Under the pieces are notes generated by a model. The model ran no database searches and had not been told where the DNA came from. It was given only the letters and a program-made list of their open reading frames with translations. Below, in pieces: positions 7,216 through 17,741 of a stretch of 64,000 bases of DNA (position 1 is the stretch's first letter; each line of letters starts with the position of its first letter). A program made the translations under genes and the position numbers. The stretch comes from Comamonadaceae bacterium (GTDB lineage Bacteria; Pseudomonadota; Gammaproteobacteria; Burkholderiales; Burkholderiaceae_C), in the NCBI GenBank assembly GCA_947456305.1, contig CANGPN010000002.1:62001-126000 (forward strand), in the 5' to 3' direction.

Positions 7216-9300
7216 ATGACTACCCATACCCCAGCCAACCCGCCCTTTGTCCCGCAAATCCGTCTCTACCAGCAATGGCTGGCTGAACACAGACAACTGT
7301 ATTTCGATGATTACCAAGCCATGTGGCGCTGGTCAGTGAGCGAAATCGAAGCATTCTGGCAAGCTGCTTGGGACTATTTGGATTTGCAATCGCCGACACC
7401 GCATACCGCCGTGCTGGAACGCAACACCATGCCGGGCGCTCGCTGGTTTGTCGGCGCCAAGGTCAATTACGCGCAGCAAGTGTTCCGGCATGTAGAGTCC
7501 GCCCACGCCGCCGGTATGCCGGCCATCATCAGCAGCAACGAACGCGGTCAGCGGCGCGAACTCAGCTGGCCCGAATTGAAACGTCAGTCCGCCGCCTTGA
7601 CTTTGCATTTGCAAGCGCTGGGCGTGCAACCCGGCGACCGGGTGGCCGCGTACATGCCGAATATTCCCGAAACCATGGTGGCGTTTCTCGCGGTGGTCAG
7701 CATCGGCGGCATTTGGAGCGTGTGCGCGCCCGATATGGGCACCAACGCCGTGGTCGACCGTTTCAAGCAAGTCACACCCAAGGTGTTGATCGCGGTTGAC
7801 GGCGTCACTTACGCGGGCAAGGACTTGGAACGCCACACGGTGGTGAATGAATTGCGCGCTGCATTGCCCACGGTCGAGCACGTGGTGATGTACCGCAACC
7901 TCGATCTGCAACCGCCGCTGGCCGACAGCGTCGATTGGGCGCAGATCATGCAGCGCGACGACGCAGCCGTGCACGCGTTCGAGCCCTTGTGGCTGGACTT
8001 CAGCCATCCCTTGTGGATTGTGTATTCAAGCGGTACCACCGGTTTGCCCAAGCCGCTGGTACATGGCCACGGCGGCACCATGTTGAACCTGGAGATTCAC
8101 AAAAACCTGCATTGCGACATCGGTTGCAGTTACCAGCCCAACACCTGGGGCGAACGCTTTCTCTGGTACTCATCCACCGGTTGGATCATGTGGAATGTGC
8201 AAATCAGCGGCTTGATGAGCGGCACCACCTGCGTGATTTACGACGGCAACCCGGGCGGCACCAAAGAACACCCGGATTGGAGCCTGCTATGGCGGTTTGC
8301 CGCCGCAGAGGGCGTGACGTTCTTCGGCGGCGGCGCGGCGTTTTATGCCAACTGCATGAAGGCTAACGTACAGCTAAACAAAATCCCGGGCTTGCAAAAC
8401 CTGCGAGCCTTGGGCACCACCGGTTCGCCTTTGAGCGCCGAGGTGCAGCAATGGGGCAGCGAGCAAATGCAGCAGGTGTACGCTAGCGCCGGTGTGCAGC
8501 GCCCGGACATTTGGTGGTGCAATATTTCCGGCGGCACCGACGCCGGCACTTATGTGGGCGGGCTGCGCGATCTGCCCATGGTCGCCGGTGAAATGCAATG
8601 CCGTTTTCTGGGCGTCAGTGTGGAGGCTTGGAATGAACAGGGTAAGCCGGTGATTGACGAGGTGGGCGAACTGGTGGTGACGCAACCGCTGCCCAGCATG
8701 CCGCCTTATTTTTGGGGTGACAAAGACCACCAGCGTTACCTGGGTAGTTATTTCGATACGTTTCCCGCCGGTCAGGGCAGAAAACCCGGCGGTGGGGATT
8801 TACCTGCGGACGCGGGCTCGGTCTGGCGGCACGGTGACTGGTTGAAGATCACGCCCGAGGGCCGCGCCATCATTTACGGACGCAGCGACGCGACCATCAA
8901 CCGCTACGGTTTGCGCATGGGCACCAGCGAGTTGTACAGCGCCATCGAGGCGTTGCCCGAGGTGTTGGACAGTATGGTGGTGGATTTGGAATATTTGGGC
9001 AAAGACAGTTATATGCCGCTGTTCGTGGTGTTGCGCCCCGGTGTGACGCTGGATGACGCCTTGCGCGCGCGCTTGAACGGCGCGATACGCACTGCGCTGA
9101 GCCCGCGTTTTGTGCCCAACGACATCTTCCAGGTGGCGGAGATACCGCGCACGCTGTCAGGTAAAAAACAAGAGTTGCCGATCAAGAAGCTGATGCTTGG
9201 TCAGCCGGTGGAGAAAGTGTTGAACCGGGATGCCATGGCCAATCCGGCTTGTTTGGATTGGTATATCGAGTTGGCGAACAGGCATTTGGCGGCAGCTTAG
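7216..9300 (+). CDS. Acetoacetate-CoA ligase (acetoacetyl-CoA synthetase)
   Basis: A 694-residue member of the ANL adenylate-forming family that activates acetoacetate with ATP and CoA. The N-terminal acetyl-CoA synthetase-like segment covers about residues 30-90, the phosphate loop YSSGTTGLPKPLVHG starts near 270, and the C-terminal lysine that swings into the active site is in LSGKKQE near residue 650. The WYSSTGWIMWN segment and the length over 650 fit acetoacetyl-CoA rather than acetyl-CoA synthetase. I chose ATG 7216; a TTG at 7168 is also in frame. With HMG-CoA lyase at 42 kb it would close ketogenic amino-acid breakdown; it could also serve polyhydroxybutyrate reuse. Confidence 0.9.
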   Translation: MTTHTPANPPFVPQIRLYQQWLAEHRQLYFDDYQAMWRWSVSEIEAFWQAAWDYLDLQSPTPHTAVLERNTMPGARWFVGAKVNYAQQVFRHVESAHAAGMPAIISSNERGQRRELSWPELKRQSAALTLHLQALGVQPGDRVAAYMPNIPETMVAFLAVVSIGGIWSVCAPDMGTNAVVDRFKQVTPKVLIAVDGVTYAGKDLERHTVVNELRAALPTVEHVVMYRNLDLQPPLADSVDWAQIMQRDDAAVHAFEPLWLDFSHPLWIVYSSGTTGLPKPLVHGHGGTMLNLEIHKNLHCDIGCSYQPNTWGERFLWYSSTGWIMWNVQISGLMSGTTCVIYDGNPGGTKEHPDWSLLWRFAAAEGVTFFGGGAAFYANCMKANVQLNKIPGLQNLRALGTTGSPLSAEVQQWGSEQMQQVYASAGVQRPDIWWCNISGGTDAGTYVGGLRDLPMVAGEMQCRFLGVSVEAWNEQGKPVIDEVGELVVTQPLPSMPPYFWGDKDHQRYLGSYFDTFPAGQGRKPGGGDLPADAGSVWRHGDWLKITPEGRAIIYGRSDATINRYGLRMGTSELYSAIEALPEVLDSMVVDLEYLGKDSYMPLFVVLRPGVTLDDALRARLNGAIRTALSPRFVPNDIFQVAEIPRTLSGKKQELPIKKLMLGQPVEKVLNRDAMANPACLDWYIELANRHLAAA

Positions 9301-9320
9301 GTTGTTTAATTGGGGTCAGG

Positions 9321-9377
9321 TAATTGGGGTCAGGTTCCAATTAAATTGGAAAATTAATTGGAACCTGACCCCAATTA
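9321..9377. repeat. Long perfect hairpin of the dispersed palindrome (two inverted copies)
   Basis: A 24-base arm (9321-9344, starting TAATTGGGGTCAGG) is followed by a 9-base spacer and the exact reverse complement (9354-9377). A partial direct copy (TTTAATTGGGGTCAGG, 9305-9320) precedes it. The array begins 4 bases after the stop codon of the acetoacetate-CoA ligase gene. Such paired inverted units look like REPIN-type elements mobilised by REP-associated tyrosine transposases, though no such transposase is in the window. It could act as an mRNA 3' stabiliser. Confidence 0.85.
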
Positions 9378-9475
9378 CCGATGCATTCAACTCCAACTAT
9401 TCTCATCTATAGAAACGAACGCCCGGGTTTAACATCCAAGCTTCAGTCATACATACACAGCCCACCGGAGCATTC

Positions 9476-10672
9476 ATGGCCAAGACAGCATTTCACTGGG
9501 ACGACCCGTTGTTACTCGACCAGCAATTGAGCGAAGACGAGCGCATGGTGCGCGAAGCCGCGTTTGCGTATTGCCAGGACAAATTGCTGCCGCGTGTGAC
9601 CGAAGCTTTCCGGCATGAAAAAACCGATGTGGCGATATTCCGTGAAATGGGCGAACTTGGTTTGCTCGGCCCCACCATTCCTGCTCAATACGGCGGCCCC
9701 GAGTTGAACTATGTGGCTTACGGCTTGATCGCGCGCGAAGTCGAACGCGTCGACTCCGGCTACCGCTCCATGATGAGCGTGCAGTCTTCTTTGGTGATGT
9801 TGCCGATTTTTGAATTCGGCACCGAAGGCCAGCGCCAAAAATACTTGCCCAAGCTCGCCACTGGCGAATGGATTGGCTGCTTCGGCTTGACCGAGCCCGA
9901 CCACGGCTCGGACCCAGCCAGCATGGCGAGTCGCGCACACAAGGTCAAAGGCGGGTACAAACTCAGCGGCAACAAAATGTGGATCTCTAATTCACCTATC
10001 GCCGATGTGTTCGTGGTCTGGGCCAAAGAGGTGAGCGAAGCCGGTGCGGTCGGACCGATACGCGGCTTTGTGCTTGAAAAAGGCATGGCGGGTTTGAGCG
10101 CACCGGCGATTCACAGCAAGGTTGGTTTGCGCGCCTCCATCACCGGTGAAATCGTCATGGACGGCGTGTTTGTGCCCGAAGAAAACGCCTTCCCTGAAGT
10201 GCAAGGTTTGAAAGGCCCGTTCACCTGTTTGAACAGTGCGCGTTACGGCATCGCCTGGGGCGCATTGGGTGCAGCTGAAGATTGTTTTCACCGCGCGCGC
10301 CAATACACCTTGGACCGCCAGCAATTCGGCAGACCGCTGGCTGCCAATCAACTGATTCAGAAAAAAATGGCAGACATGCAAACCGAAATCGCACTCGGTT
10401 TGCAAGCCTGTTTGCGTTTGGGTCGCATGAAAGACGAAGGTTCTGCGTCAGTGGAAATCACTTCTATTTTGAAGCGCAACTCGTGTGGCAAAGCGCTGGA
10501 CATTGCACGCATGGCGCGCGACATGATGGGCGGCAACGGCATCAGCGATGAGTTCGGCGTGGCACGTCATTTAGTGAATCTGGAAGTGGTCAATACGTAC
10601 GAAGGCACGCACGATATTCACGCTTTGATTTTGGGCAGGGCCATCACAGGCATTGCAGCATTCGCTAACTGA
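9476..10672 (+). CDS. gcdH: Glutaryl-CoA dehydrogenase
   Basis: A 398-residue acyl-CoA dehydrogenase that oxidises and decarboxylates glutaryl-CoA to crotonyl-CoA in lysine, tryptophan and glutarate breakdown. Evidence is the [17 protein letters not shown]-binding segment near residue 141, the [16 protein letters not shown] strand typical of this subfamily, and the catalytic glutamate in [10 protein letters not shown] near residue 375. Length is as usual for GcdH. The ATG at 9476 follows a GGAG ribosome site. A class III CoA transferase gene often neighbours gcdH and one is present at 42.9-44.1 kb, but not adjacent. Confidence 0.92.
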   Translation: MAKTAFHWDDPLLLDQQLSEDERMVREAAFAYCQDKLLPRVTEAFRHEKTDVAIFREMGELGLLGPTIPAQYGGPELNYVAYGLIAREVERVDSGYRSMMSVQSSLVMLPIFEFGTEGQRQKYLPKLATGEWIGCFGLTEPDHGSDPASMASRAHKVKGGYKLSGNKMWISNSPIADVFVVWAKEVSEAGAVGPIRGFVLEKGMAGLSAPAIHSKVGLRASITGEIVMDGVFVPEENAFPEVQGLKGPFTCLNSARYGIAWGALGAAEDCFHRARQYTLDRQQFGRPLAANQLIQKKMADMQTEIALGLQACLRLGRMKDEGSASVEITSILKRNSCGKALDIARMARDMMGGNGISDEFGVARHLVNLEVVNTYEGTHDIHALILGRAITGIAAFAN

Positions 10673-10762
10673 ATGAGAGTTTGCTGCGTCACGTCATAGC
10701 GGTGTTAGACGCAGCAAGTGCTGTTTTGAATCGATAAAACACGAGACGCAGATAATCAGCGC

Positions 10763-11869
10763 ATGAGCAAGAAGCATCGTATCGTGGTGGGGTTGAGTGG
10801 CGGTGTCGACTCGGCAGTAACGGCTTTGATGTTGAAGCGCCAAGGCCATGAAGTGGTCGGCATCTTCATGAAAAACTGGGAAGACGACGACAACGATGAA
10901 TACTGCTCGTCCAACCAAGACTTCATAGACGCAGCAGCAGTCGCCGATGTCATAGGCATAGAGATAGAGCACATCAATTTTGCGGCGGATTACAAAGACC
11001 GCGTCTTCGCAGAGTTTTTGCGCGAATACCAAGCCGGGCGCACACCGAATCCGGATATTTTGTGCAACGCTGAAATCAAGTTCAAAGCATTCTTAGACCA
11101 TGCGTTTGCGTTGGGCGCAGACAAAATGGCGACCGGGCATTACGCGCGCGTGCGGCACAACCCGCAGACCGGATTGCACGAACTGCTCAAAGGTGTGGAC
11201 AACAGCAAAGACCAAAGTTATTTTTTGCACCGCTTGACGCAATCGCAGTTGTCGCAATCCATGTTTCCGATTGGTGAGTTGCAAAAAACCGAAGTGCGGC
11301 GCATCGCCGATGAAGCCGGTTTGCCGAATGCGCGCAAAAAAGATTCCACCGGAATTTGCTTTATCGGCGAGCGGCCGTTTCGTGAATTTTTAAACCGCTA
11401 TATCGCCAAAACACCGGGGCCGATCAAAACTGATCAGGGCAGAAAAATCGGTGAACACCAGGGCTTGAGTTTTTACACCTTGGGGCAGCGCCAAGGCTTG
11501 GGCATAGGCGGCATCAAAGAAAAAGGCGCGCAGCGCGGCGGCGGGGACCACTCGCCTTGGTTTGTGGCGCGCAAAGACATGCAAACCAACACGCTGTGGG
11601 TGGTGCAAGGCCATGACCATCCGTGGTTGCTGTCGTCACGTTTGCAGTTTGACGATGCGAGTTGGACGGCTCCAACCTCGCCTGCGTTGAAAGACTGTTT
11701 TGCCAAAACACGTTATCGACAAGCGGATGCGGCTTGTGCATTTGAAGCATTAGGTGATGGCGGCTATGCGTTGTCGTTTCCCGAACCGCAATGGGCCGTC
11801 ACGCCGGGGCAGTCGGCGGTGTTGTACGACGGCGAGGTGTGTTTGGGTGGCGGCGTGATCATGAATTAA
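10763..11869 (+). CDS. mnmA: tRNA-specific 2-thiouridylase MnmA
   Basis: A 368-residue enzyme that inserts sulfur at U34 of Lys, Glu and Gln tRNAs. The PP-loop SGGVDS is at residues 12-17 and the two catalytic cysteines are C101 (in [10 protein letters not shown]) and C199 (in [11 protein letters not shown]). The MKNWEDDD segment and the C-terminal beta-barrel containing [10 protein letters not shown] are as in the family, and the length is normal. The TAA stop codon is itself part of a dispersed palindrome copy that starts at 11866. Confidence 0.96.
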   Translation: MSKKHRIVVGLSGGVDSAVTALMLKRQGHEVVGIFMKNWEDDDNDEYCSSNQDFIDAAAVADVIGIEIEHINFAADYKDRVFAEFLREYQAGRTPNPDILCNAEIKFKAFLDHAFALGADKMATGHYARVRHNPQTGLHELLKGVDNSKDQSYFLHRLTQSQLSQSMFPIGELQKTEVRRIADEAGLPNARKKDSTGICFIGERPFREFLNRYIAKTPGPIKTDQGRKIGEHQGLSFYTLGQRQGLGIGGIKEKGAQRGGGDHSPWFVARKDMQTNTLWVVQGHDHPWLLSSRLQFDDASWTAPTSPALKDCFAKTRYRQADAACAFEALGDGGYALSFPEPQWAVTPGQSAVLYDGEVCLGGGVIMN

Positions 11870-11890
11870 TTGGGGTCAGGTTCCAATTAA
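11866..11890 (+). repeat. Complete single copy of the dispersed palindrome, overlapping the mnmA stop codon
   Basis: The 25 bases start TTAATTGGGGTCAG and end GGTTCCAATTAA, with inverted ends. The mnmA stop (11867-11869) is within it, so the element lies exactly at the gene end. It is the same unit as each arm at 9321-9377. Confidence 0.85.
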
Positions 11891-11894
11891 TGCA

Positions 11895-11924
11895 CGCCAA
11901 AAAACAAAACCCCGCATAGCGGGG
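11895..11924 (-). terminator. Rho-independent terminator of the barstar-like gene
   Basis: On the minus strand a CCCCGC-TAT-GCGGGG hairpin (11910-11924) is followed by TTTTGTTTTTTGG. It lies 28 bases beyond the stop of the minus-strand gene. On the plus strand the T-run is short, so any effect on mnmA would be weak. Confidence 0.8.
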
Positions 11925-11951
11925 CTTTGAAGAGACGAGTGAGCTTAAAAA

Positions 11952-12521
11952 TTAAGCCGCTGTCAACCAGTAACCGGCATTGAATGGGCTGCTCATACGT
12001 AATGCCAGCGGAGATACATCCACCAGTTTGTCCGTGGGCATTTTTTCGCCGTCACCCACTTCTATGGCGGAAGGCTCTAAACCGTCAATGCGTTCCGCAG
12101 CTGCCGCACGCGCCACAGAGAATGAGTAAAAGCAGCGGAACGACACCTTGCGCTCGCCCCAGAACTCTGCAGCTTCACGAAACACGTCCAACAGCTGTTC
12201 GCGCGCCTCTTTGTCGAACTTGGCGTGAGCCGGTATGTGTTCCAGTACCAGAATAAAGCCCGGCTGTTGACCTGATTTGTACAAAGCATCGCTCATGCTG
12301 TCGAACAAGGTGTCGAAGTTTTTGCCGGCTTGTTGAGGAAAAGTGAACTGTTGGGCCGTCATGTCCAAAATATCTTGCTTGCTTTGCGCATTGGCCAAAT
12401 TGGCATACAAAAAATGGTAGCCCAGTTGTGCCGCAGCCGTCTGCAAGTCCACCACGCGAAATGCGCGTATGGATTGCACAATATTGGTTTTGACTGTACG
12501 AAGAGGCATGTCCGTCGCCAT
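11952..12521 (-). CDS. Barstar-family protein (ribonuclease-inhibitor fold)
   Basis: A 189-residue protein. The middle third matches barstar: the Q-Q-A-G-K-N-F-D-T-L-F-D-S-M segment corresponds to the YYGENLDALWD helix, followed by a hydrophobic strand (GFILVLEH) and the helix LLDVFREAAEFW, then a strand FRCFYSF. Barstar is about 90 residues, so there are N- and C-terminal extensions of unknown role. I chose ATG 12521, with AGGATT upstream; a longer frame adds 27 residues with no ribosome site. No barnase-type nuclease gene is nearby, so the partner, if any, is unknown. An own terminator follows. Confidence 0.75.
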   Translation of the reverse strand: MATDMPLRTVKTNIVQSIRAFRVVDLQTAAAQLGYHFLYANLANAQSKQDILDMTAQQFTFPQQAGKNFDTLFDSMSDALYKSGQQPGFILVLEHIPAHAKFDKEAREQLLDVFREAAEFWGERKVSFRCFYSFSVARAAAAERIDGLEPSAIEVGDGEKMPTDKLVDVSPLALRMSSPFNAGYWLTAA

Positions 12522-12753
12522 GGTAATCCTGCAAAGTGCGAGTGCGGTTAACGGGCAAGTCAACTGTGGATAAGTTGACAACAAGGCACTGTCAAAGTGC
12601 ATAGCCCGGTTACCGAACTCGGGTTAACCCGAAAAATTCGATACGCTAATTATCCTGCAAACACGCTAAATTTGCAAGGATCGACAGATGCAACAGTGAC
12701 AGCAGCAGGGCTAAAATCTCTAAAGAAGTTAGTGCCAACTCTCGTAAAATTGC

Positions 12754-15075
<2,322 letters not shown>

Positions 15076-15102
15076 ACGGTATCTTTCAGAAAGAGTAGCG
15101 GT

Positions 15103-15738
15103 TCAAAACTTGTAGATGTATTCGAGCTTGACAGCTTCGCTGGCAAAGGTATTGCCGGCAGCGCGCCAAGAGCGCATCCAGTGCAATTCAAGCTCGTGCC
15201 TGTCGCCCAGTTCAAGCCCGGGGCCTATAAGCAATCGGTTGAAGTCTTGGTCTGTGTTGCCGTCCAGCGACCGGTGAACCCGGGCGCCAAGCAAAAAATT
15301 CAAGCCGCTGTGACGGGCAATGAGACCGGCTTCGGAGTAGCCGTACCAGAAGTGTGTGTCATTGCCTTGGGTGCGTCCGGCCAGACCGGTGAAATACATG
15401 TCCAATTTGTCACCCAAAACAACGTCTTTTCTGATGCGTACAGCCAGCCCGTTGTACTTGGTGAAAGTGTCAGTGCCGCTGCTGCTGTCGGTGTCGCGCT
15501 CCGTTTGAATCAACAAGTCGATGCGGTTGACGCCGCCATCAGTGAAGCGAAGTCCCGGGGCAATAGTCGCCGAATCAGCCACCTGTGATTTGTCAGATGA
15601 AGTTTCCCTCTCCAATGACACACCTAGGACCGGGCGGCCGCCCCACACTTGGGAATCGGCCGACACATTGAAACTCCACAACGCCGCTAGGCAGAGCAGG
15701 CTGAAAGCCTTGGGGCGGTGAGGGGTTGGTGTCGGCAT
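15103..15738 (-). CDS. Predicted outer-membrane beta-barrel protein
   Basis: A 211-residue protein with a signal peptide (hydrophobic core AFSLLCLAALWSF, cleavage likely after VSA). The mature part alternates polar and hydrophobic residues in about eight strands, with aromatic residues at strand ends, and finishes in YIYKF, a terminal Phe typical of outer-membrane barrels. No specific family is recognised; lipid-A deacylase-type and MipA-type small barrels look similar. It starts 14 bases after the rubredoxin reductase stop and is probably co-transcribed with the rubrerythrin cluster. An upstream in-frame start would overlap that gene. Confidence 0.65.
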   Translation of the reverse strand: MPTPTPHRPKAFSLLCLAALWSFNVSADSQVWGGRPVLGVSLERETSSDKSQVADSATIAPGLRFTDGGVNRIDLLIQTERDTDSSSGTDTFTKYNGLAVRIRKDVVLGDKLDMYFTGLAGRTQGNDTHFWYGYSEAGLIARHSGLNFLLGARVHRSLDGNTDQDFNRLLIGPGLELGDRHELELHWMRSWRAAGNTFASEAVKLEYIYKF

Positions 15739-15752
15739 GCAGTGATTTTGCC

Positions 15753-16898
15753 TCAGCTTGGCGTCAACCATTGCAATGCTTTGCTGCGCTGCGAGGTTTG
15801 TTTACCTGCCAATACGAACCCCAGGCATTCGCCAGCGGATGCCATGAATTTCCAGACGTCTTCATCCGCGGCTTGCCATTCACCGGCTGCGCCCGGCGCA
15901 GGCAAGGCTAGCAACAAAGGCATGGCCGGTGTTTTGACTGCCACAGGCATTACGGGAAACACAGCTTCGGTGGGCGTGCCCGTCAAGGTCGCGCCCAGCG
16001 CGCGGGCCGTTGTCATGATGGGCATGACATAAGGCAACAGCCGGTTGTGGGCAAACGCGTACTGCGCCACATCGCCCAAAGCATAGACATGCGGGTCGCT
16101 GGTTTGCAACAAGCTGTTGACCACCACGCCTTTGTCGCAGACCAATCCGGACGCATTCAGCCAGCCTGTGTTGGCGCGCAAGCCGATGGCGCTGAGCACC
16201 AAGTCGGTGTCCACTGTCTCGCCGTTGTTCAACACAGCTTGCAGGGCTCCAGCGTGGTGATGCAGCGAGACCACGCTGTTGTTGAAATGCCAGCCAACGC
16301 CCAGATCAGACAACGCCTGCTGCAGTTGCGCGCTGGCATCTTCAGGAAGCAATGCGGCCAATGCGCGTGGCGCGGGGTCGACCACTTGCACCTTGAAACC
16401 CGCGCCGCTTAAATCGTTGGCGAATTCGCAGCCGATCAAACCCGCACCCATGATCAGCACCCGCATGCCGGGTTGCAAGCGGTCGCGCAACACTTGGTAG
16501 TCCTCCAGTTGATTCACCGACAGCACCCTGTCGGCGGCATCGCCTTGCAAAGGGATACGGATCGGGTTGGCACCATGGGCCAGCACCAAGCGGCTGTAGC
16601 CGAAATCACCGTGATCGGTGTGCAGGGTTTGCGCGGCCAGGTTCAGTGACAAAGCGCGGGTCTGCGTTTGCAGTTGCATATTCAGCGTTGCGGCCAATTC
16701 GCTGGCGACACCGTTGCGCAATTGCCCGGGCAATTTGTTTTGCGCAAACGCAGTTGACAAGGCAGGTTTCGGGTAAGCATCCCCGGAGGAAGCCGTCACC
16801 ATCGTGATTGGCGTTTGGCTATCGTGTTTGCGAAATTCCTTGATCACGGTCCAAGCGGCCAGACCGCTGCCCACTACCACCACGGGAGCGCTGTCCAT
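15753..16898 (-). CDS. NAD(P)H:rubredoxin reductase
   Basis: A 381-residue FAD/NAD(P)-binding oxidoreductase. The N-terminal dinucleotide motif VVGSGLAAW is at about residues 8-16, the NAD(P) motif GAGLIGCEFA near 152-161 and the FAD-ribityl motif VYALGDVAQY near 272-281. It passes electrons from NAD(P)H to rubredoxin. The rubredoxin gene lies 3 bases upstream and rubrerythrin before that, which fixes the electron acceptor with good confidence. The C-terminus lacks extra domains. Confidence 0.85.
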   Translation of the reverse strand: MDSAPVVVVGSGLAAWTVIKEFRKHDSQTPITMVTASSGDAYPKPALSTAFAQNKLPGQLRNGVASELAATLNMQLQTQTRALSLNLAAQTLHTDHGDFGYSRLVLAHGANPIRIPLQGDAADRVLSVNQLEDYQVLRDRLQPGMRVLIMGAGLIGCEFANDLSGAGFKVQVVDPAPRALAALLPEDASAQLQQALSDLGVGWHFNNSVVSLHHHAGALQAVLNNGETVDTDLVLSAIGLRANTGWLNASGLVCDKGVVVNSLLQTSDPHVYALGDVAQYAFAHNRLLPYVMPIMTTARALGATLTGTPTEAVFPVMPVAVKTPAMPLLLALPAPGAAGEWQAADEDVWKFMASAGECLGFVLAGKQTSQRSKALQWLTPS

Positions 16899-16901
16899 GG
16901 T

Positions 16902-17078
16902 TTAAATCTCAACCATTTCGAAATCGGCTTTGGACACGCCGCAGTCCGGGCAGCTCCAGTCGGCGGGCACGTCCGCCCATAAGGTGCCAGGCGCGATGCC
17001 GTCTTCAGGTCTACCGGCGGCTTCGTCATAGGTAAAGCCGCAAACAATACAAACATAGGTTCGGTGGGTGGTGCTCAT
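16902..17078 (-). CDS. Rubredoxin
   Basis: A 58-residue protein. It carries the two CxxCG knuckles of rubredoxin, CIVCG at residues 10-14 and CPDCG at 43-47, which bind one iron, with the conserved Y-D-E-A stretch and the WSCPDCG turn between them. It starts [10 protein letters not shown] and is preceded by AGGAG. It shuttles electrons from the reductase encoded 3 bases downstream, most likely to the rubrerythrin encoded upstream. It resembles the small rubredoxins that also serve alkane hydroxylases, but no alkB is in the window. Confidence 0.93.
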   Translation of the reverse strand: MSTTHRTYVCIVCGFTYDEAAGRPEDGIAPGTLWADVPADWSCPDCGVSKADFEMVEI

Positions 17079-17133
17079 GAAAACTCCTGCGTGATTCGTT
17101 GAAAGTTGGGGGTGAGTATCGCTAAATCCGGGT

Positions 17134-17616
17134 TCAGCCTTGAACCGCTGCCAGGCGGTTTTGGTAGTGGTTGGCGTGGCGCTCTTCTACCTTGGCCAAA
17201 GCGGCGAAGCGTTTTTGCGCTTTCTCCAAAGTGGCTGTGAACTGCGCTGCGTGAACTTTGGATTCTTCGATTTGCTCGTTCATTTCAGCCACGGCAGCGG
17301 CATTGCCTTCGGCTTCTGCCGTGCGCCGGAATGACGGGTACATCTCGGTGTATTCGTAGGTTTCGCCGTCAATGGCGATTTGCAAGGCTTTGGCCGGGGT
17401 CATACCGGCTTTGGGGTAGAGCAAATCCAGGTGACCGAAGGCGTGGTGCAACTCCTGCTCGGCTGTTTCCTCGAAAGCGCGCGCCGTGTCCTCGTCACCC
17501 ATGGCGCGGGCAATGCGGGCGAAATAACGGTATTTGGTGTGGGCCATGGATTCACCGGCGAAGGCGGCTTCCAAATTGGCCATGGTTTTGATTTCCGGGC
17601 GTTGGATCGTGCTCAT
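17134..17616 (-). CDS. Rubrerythrin-type di-iron peroxidase lacking its rubredoxin domain
   Basis: A 160-residue ferritin-like four-helix protein. Candidate di-iron ligands are the Glu of FAGES near residue 21, EQELHH near 53-58, E-Y-T-E-M near 93-97 and EQIEESKVH near 123-131. Canonical rubrerythrins add a C-terminal CxxC rubredoxin domain; this protein has no cysteine at all and stops after the helices. The separate rubredoxin gene 55 bases downstream probably supplies the missing electron carrier. The likely role is NAD(P)H-dependent removal of hydrogen peroxide. I chose ATG 17616; a longer frame adds 24 residues unlike the family. Confidence 0.85.
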   Translation of the reverse strand: MSTIQRPEIKTMANLEAAFAGESMAHTKYRYFARIARAMGDEDTARAFEETAEQELHHAFGHLDLLYPKAGMTPAKALQIAIDGETYEYTEMYPSFRRTAEAEGNAAAVAEMNEQIEESKVHAAQFTATLEKAQKRFAALAKVEERHANHYQNRLAAVQG

Positions 17617-17741
17617 GTCTGATTTCCTTGATTGATGAAACAAATCGTTACAGGAGGAATGATAGAGACAATCGATTAATAAAGCCAATTGAATATTGCT
17701 AATGGATTGATAGCGTCTATCTTTAAAAGTGAAACAACGTG

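Noticed and set aside
16874-17056. 60-codon minus-strand frame overlapping the rubredoxin gene
   Set aside because: It is the wrong register of the rubredoxin gene; the true frame gives two CxxCG motifs.
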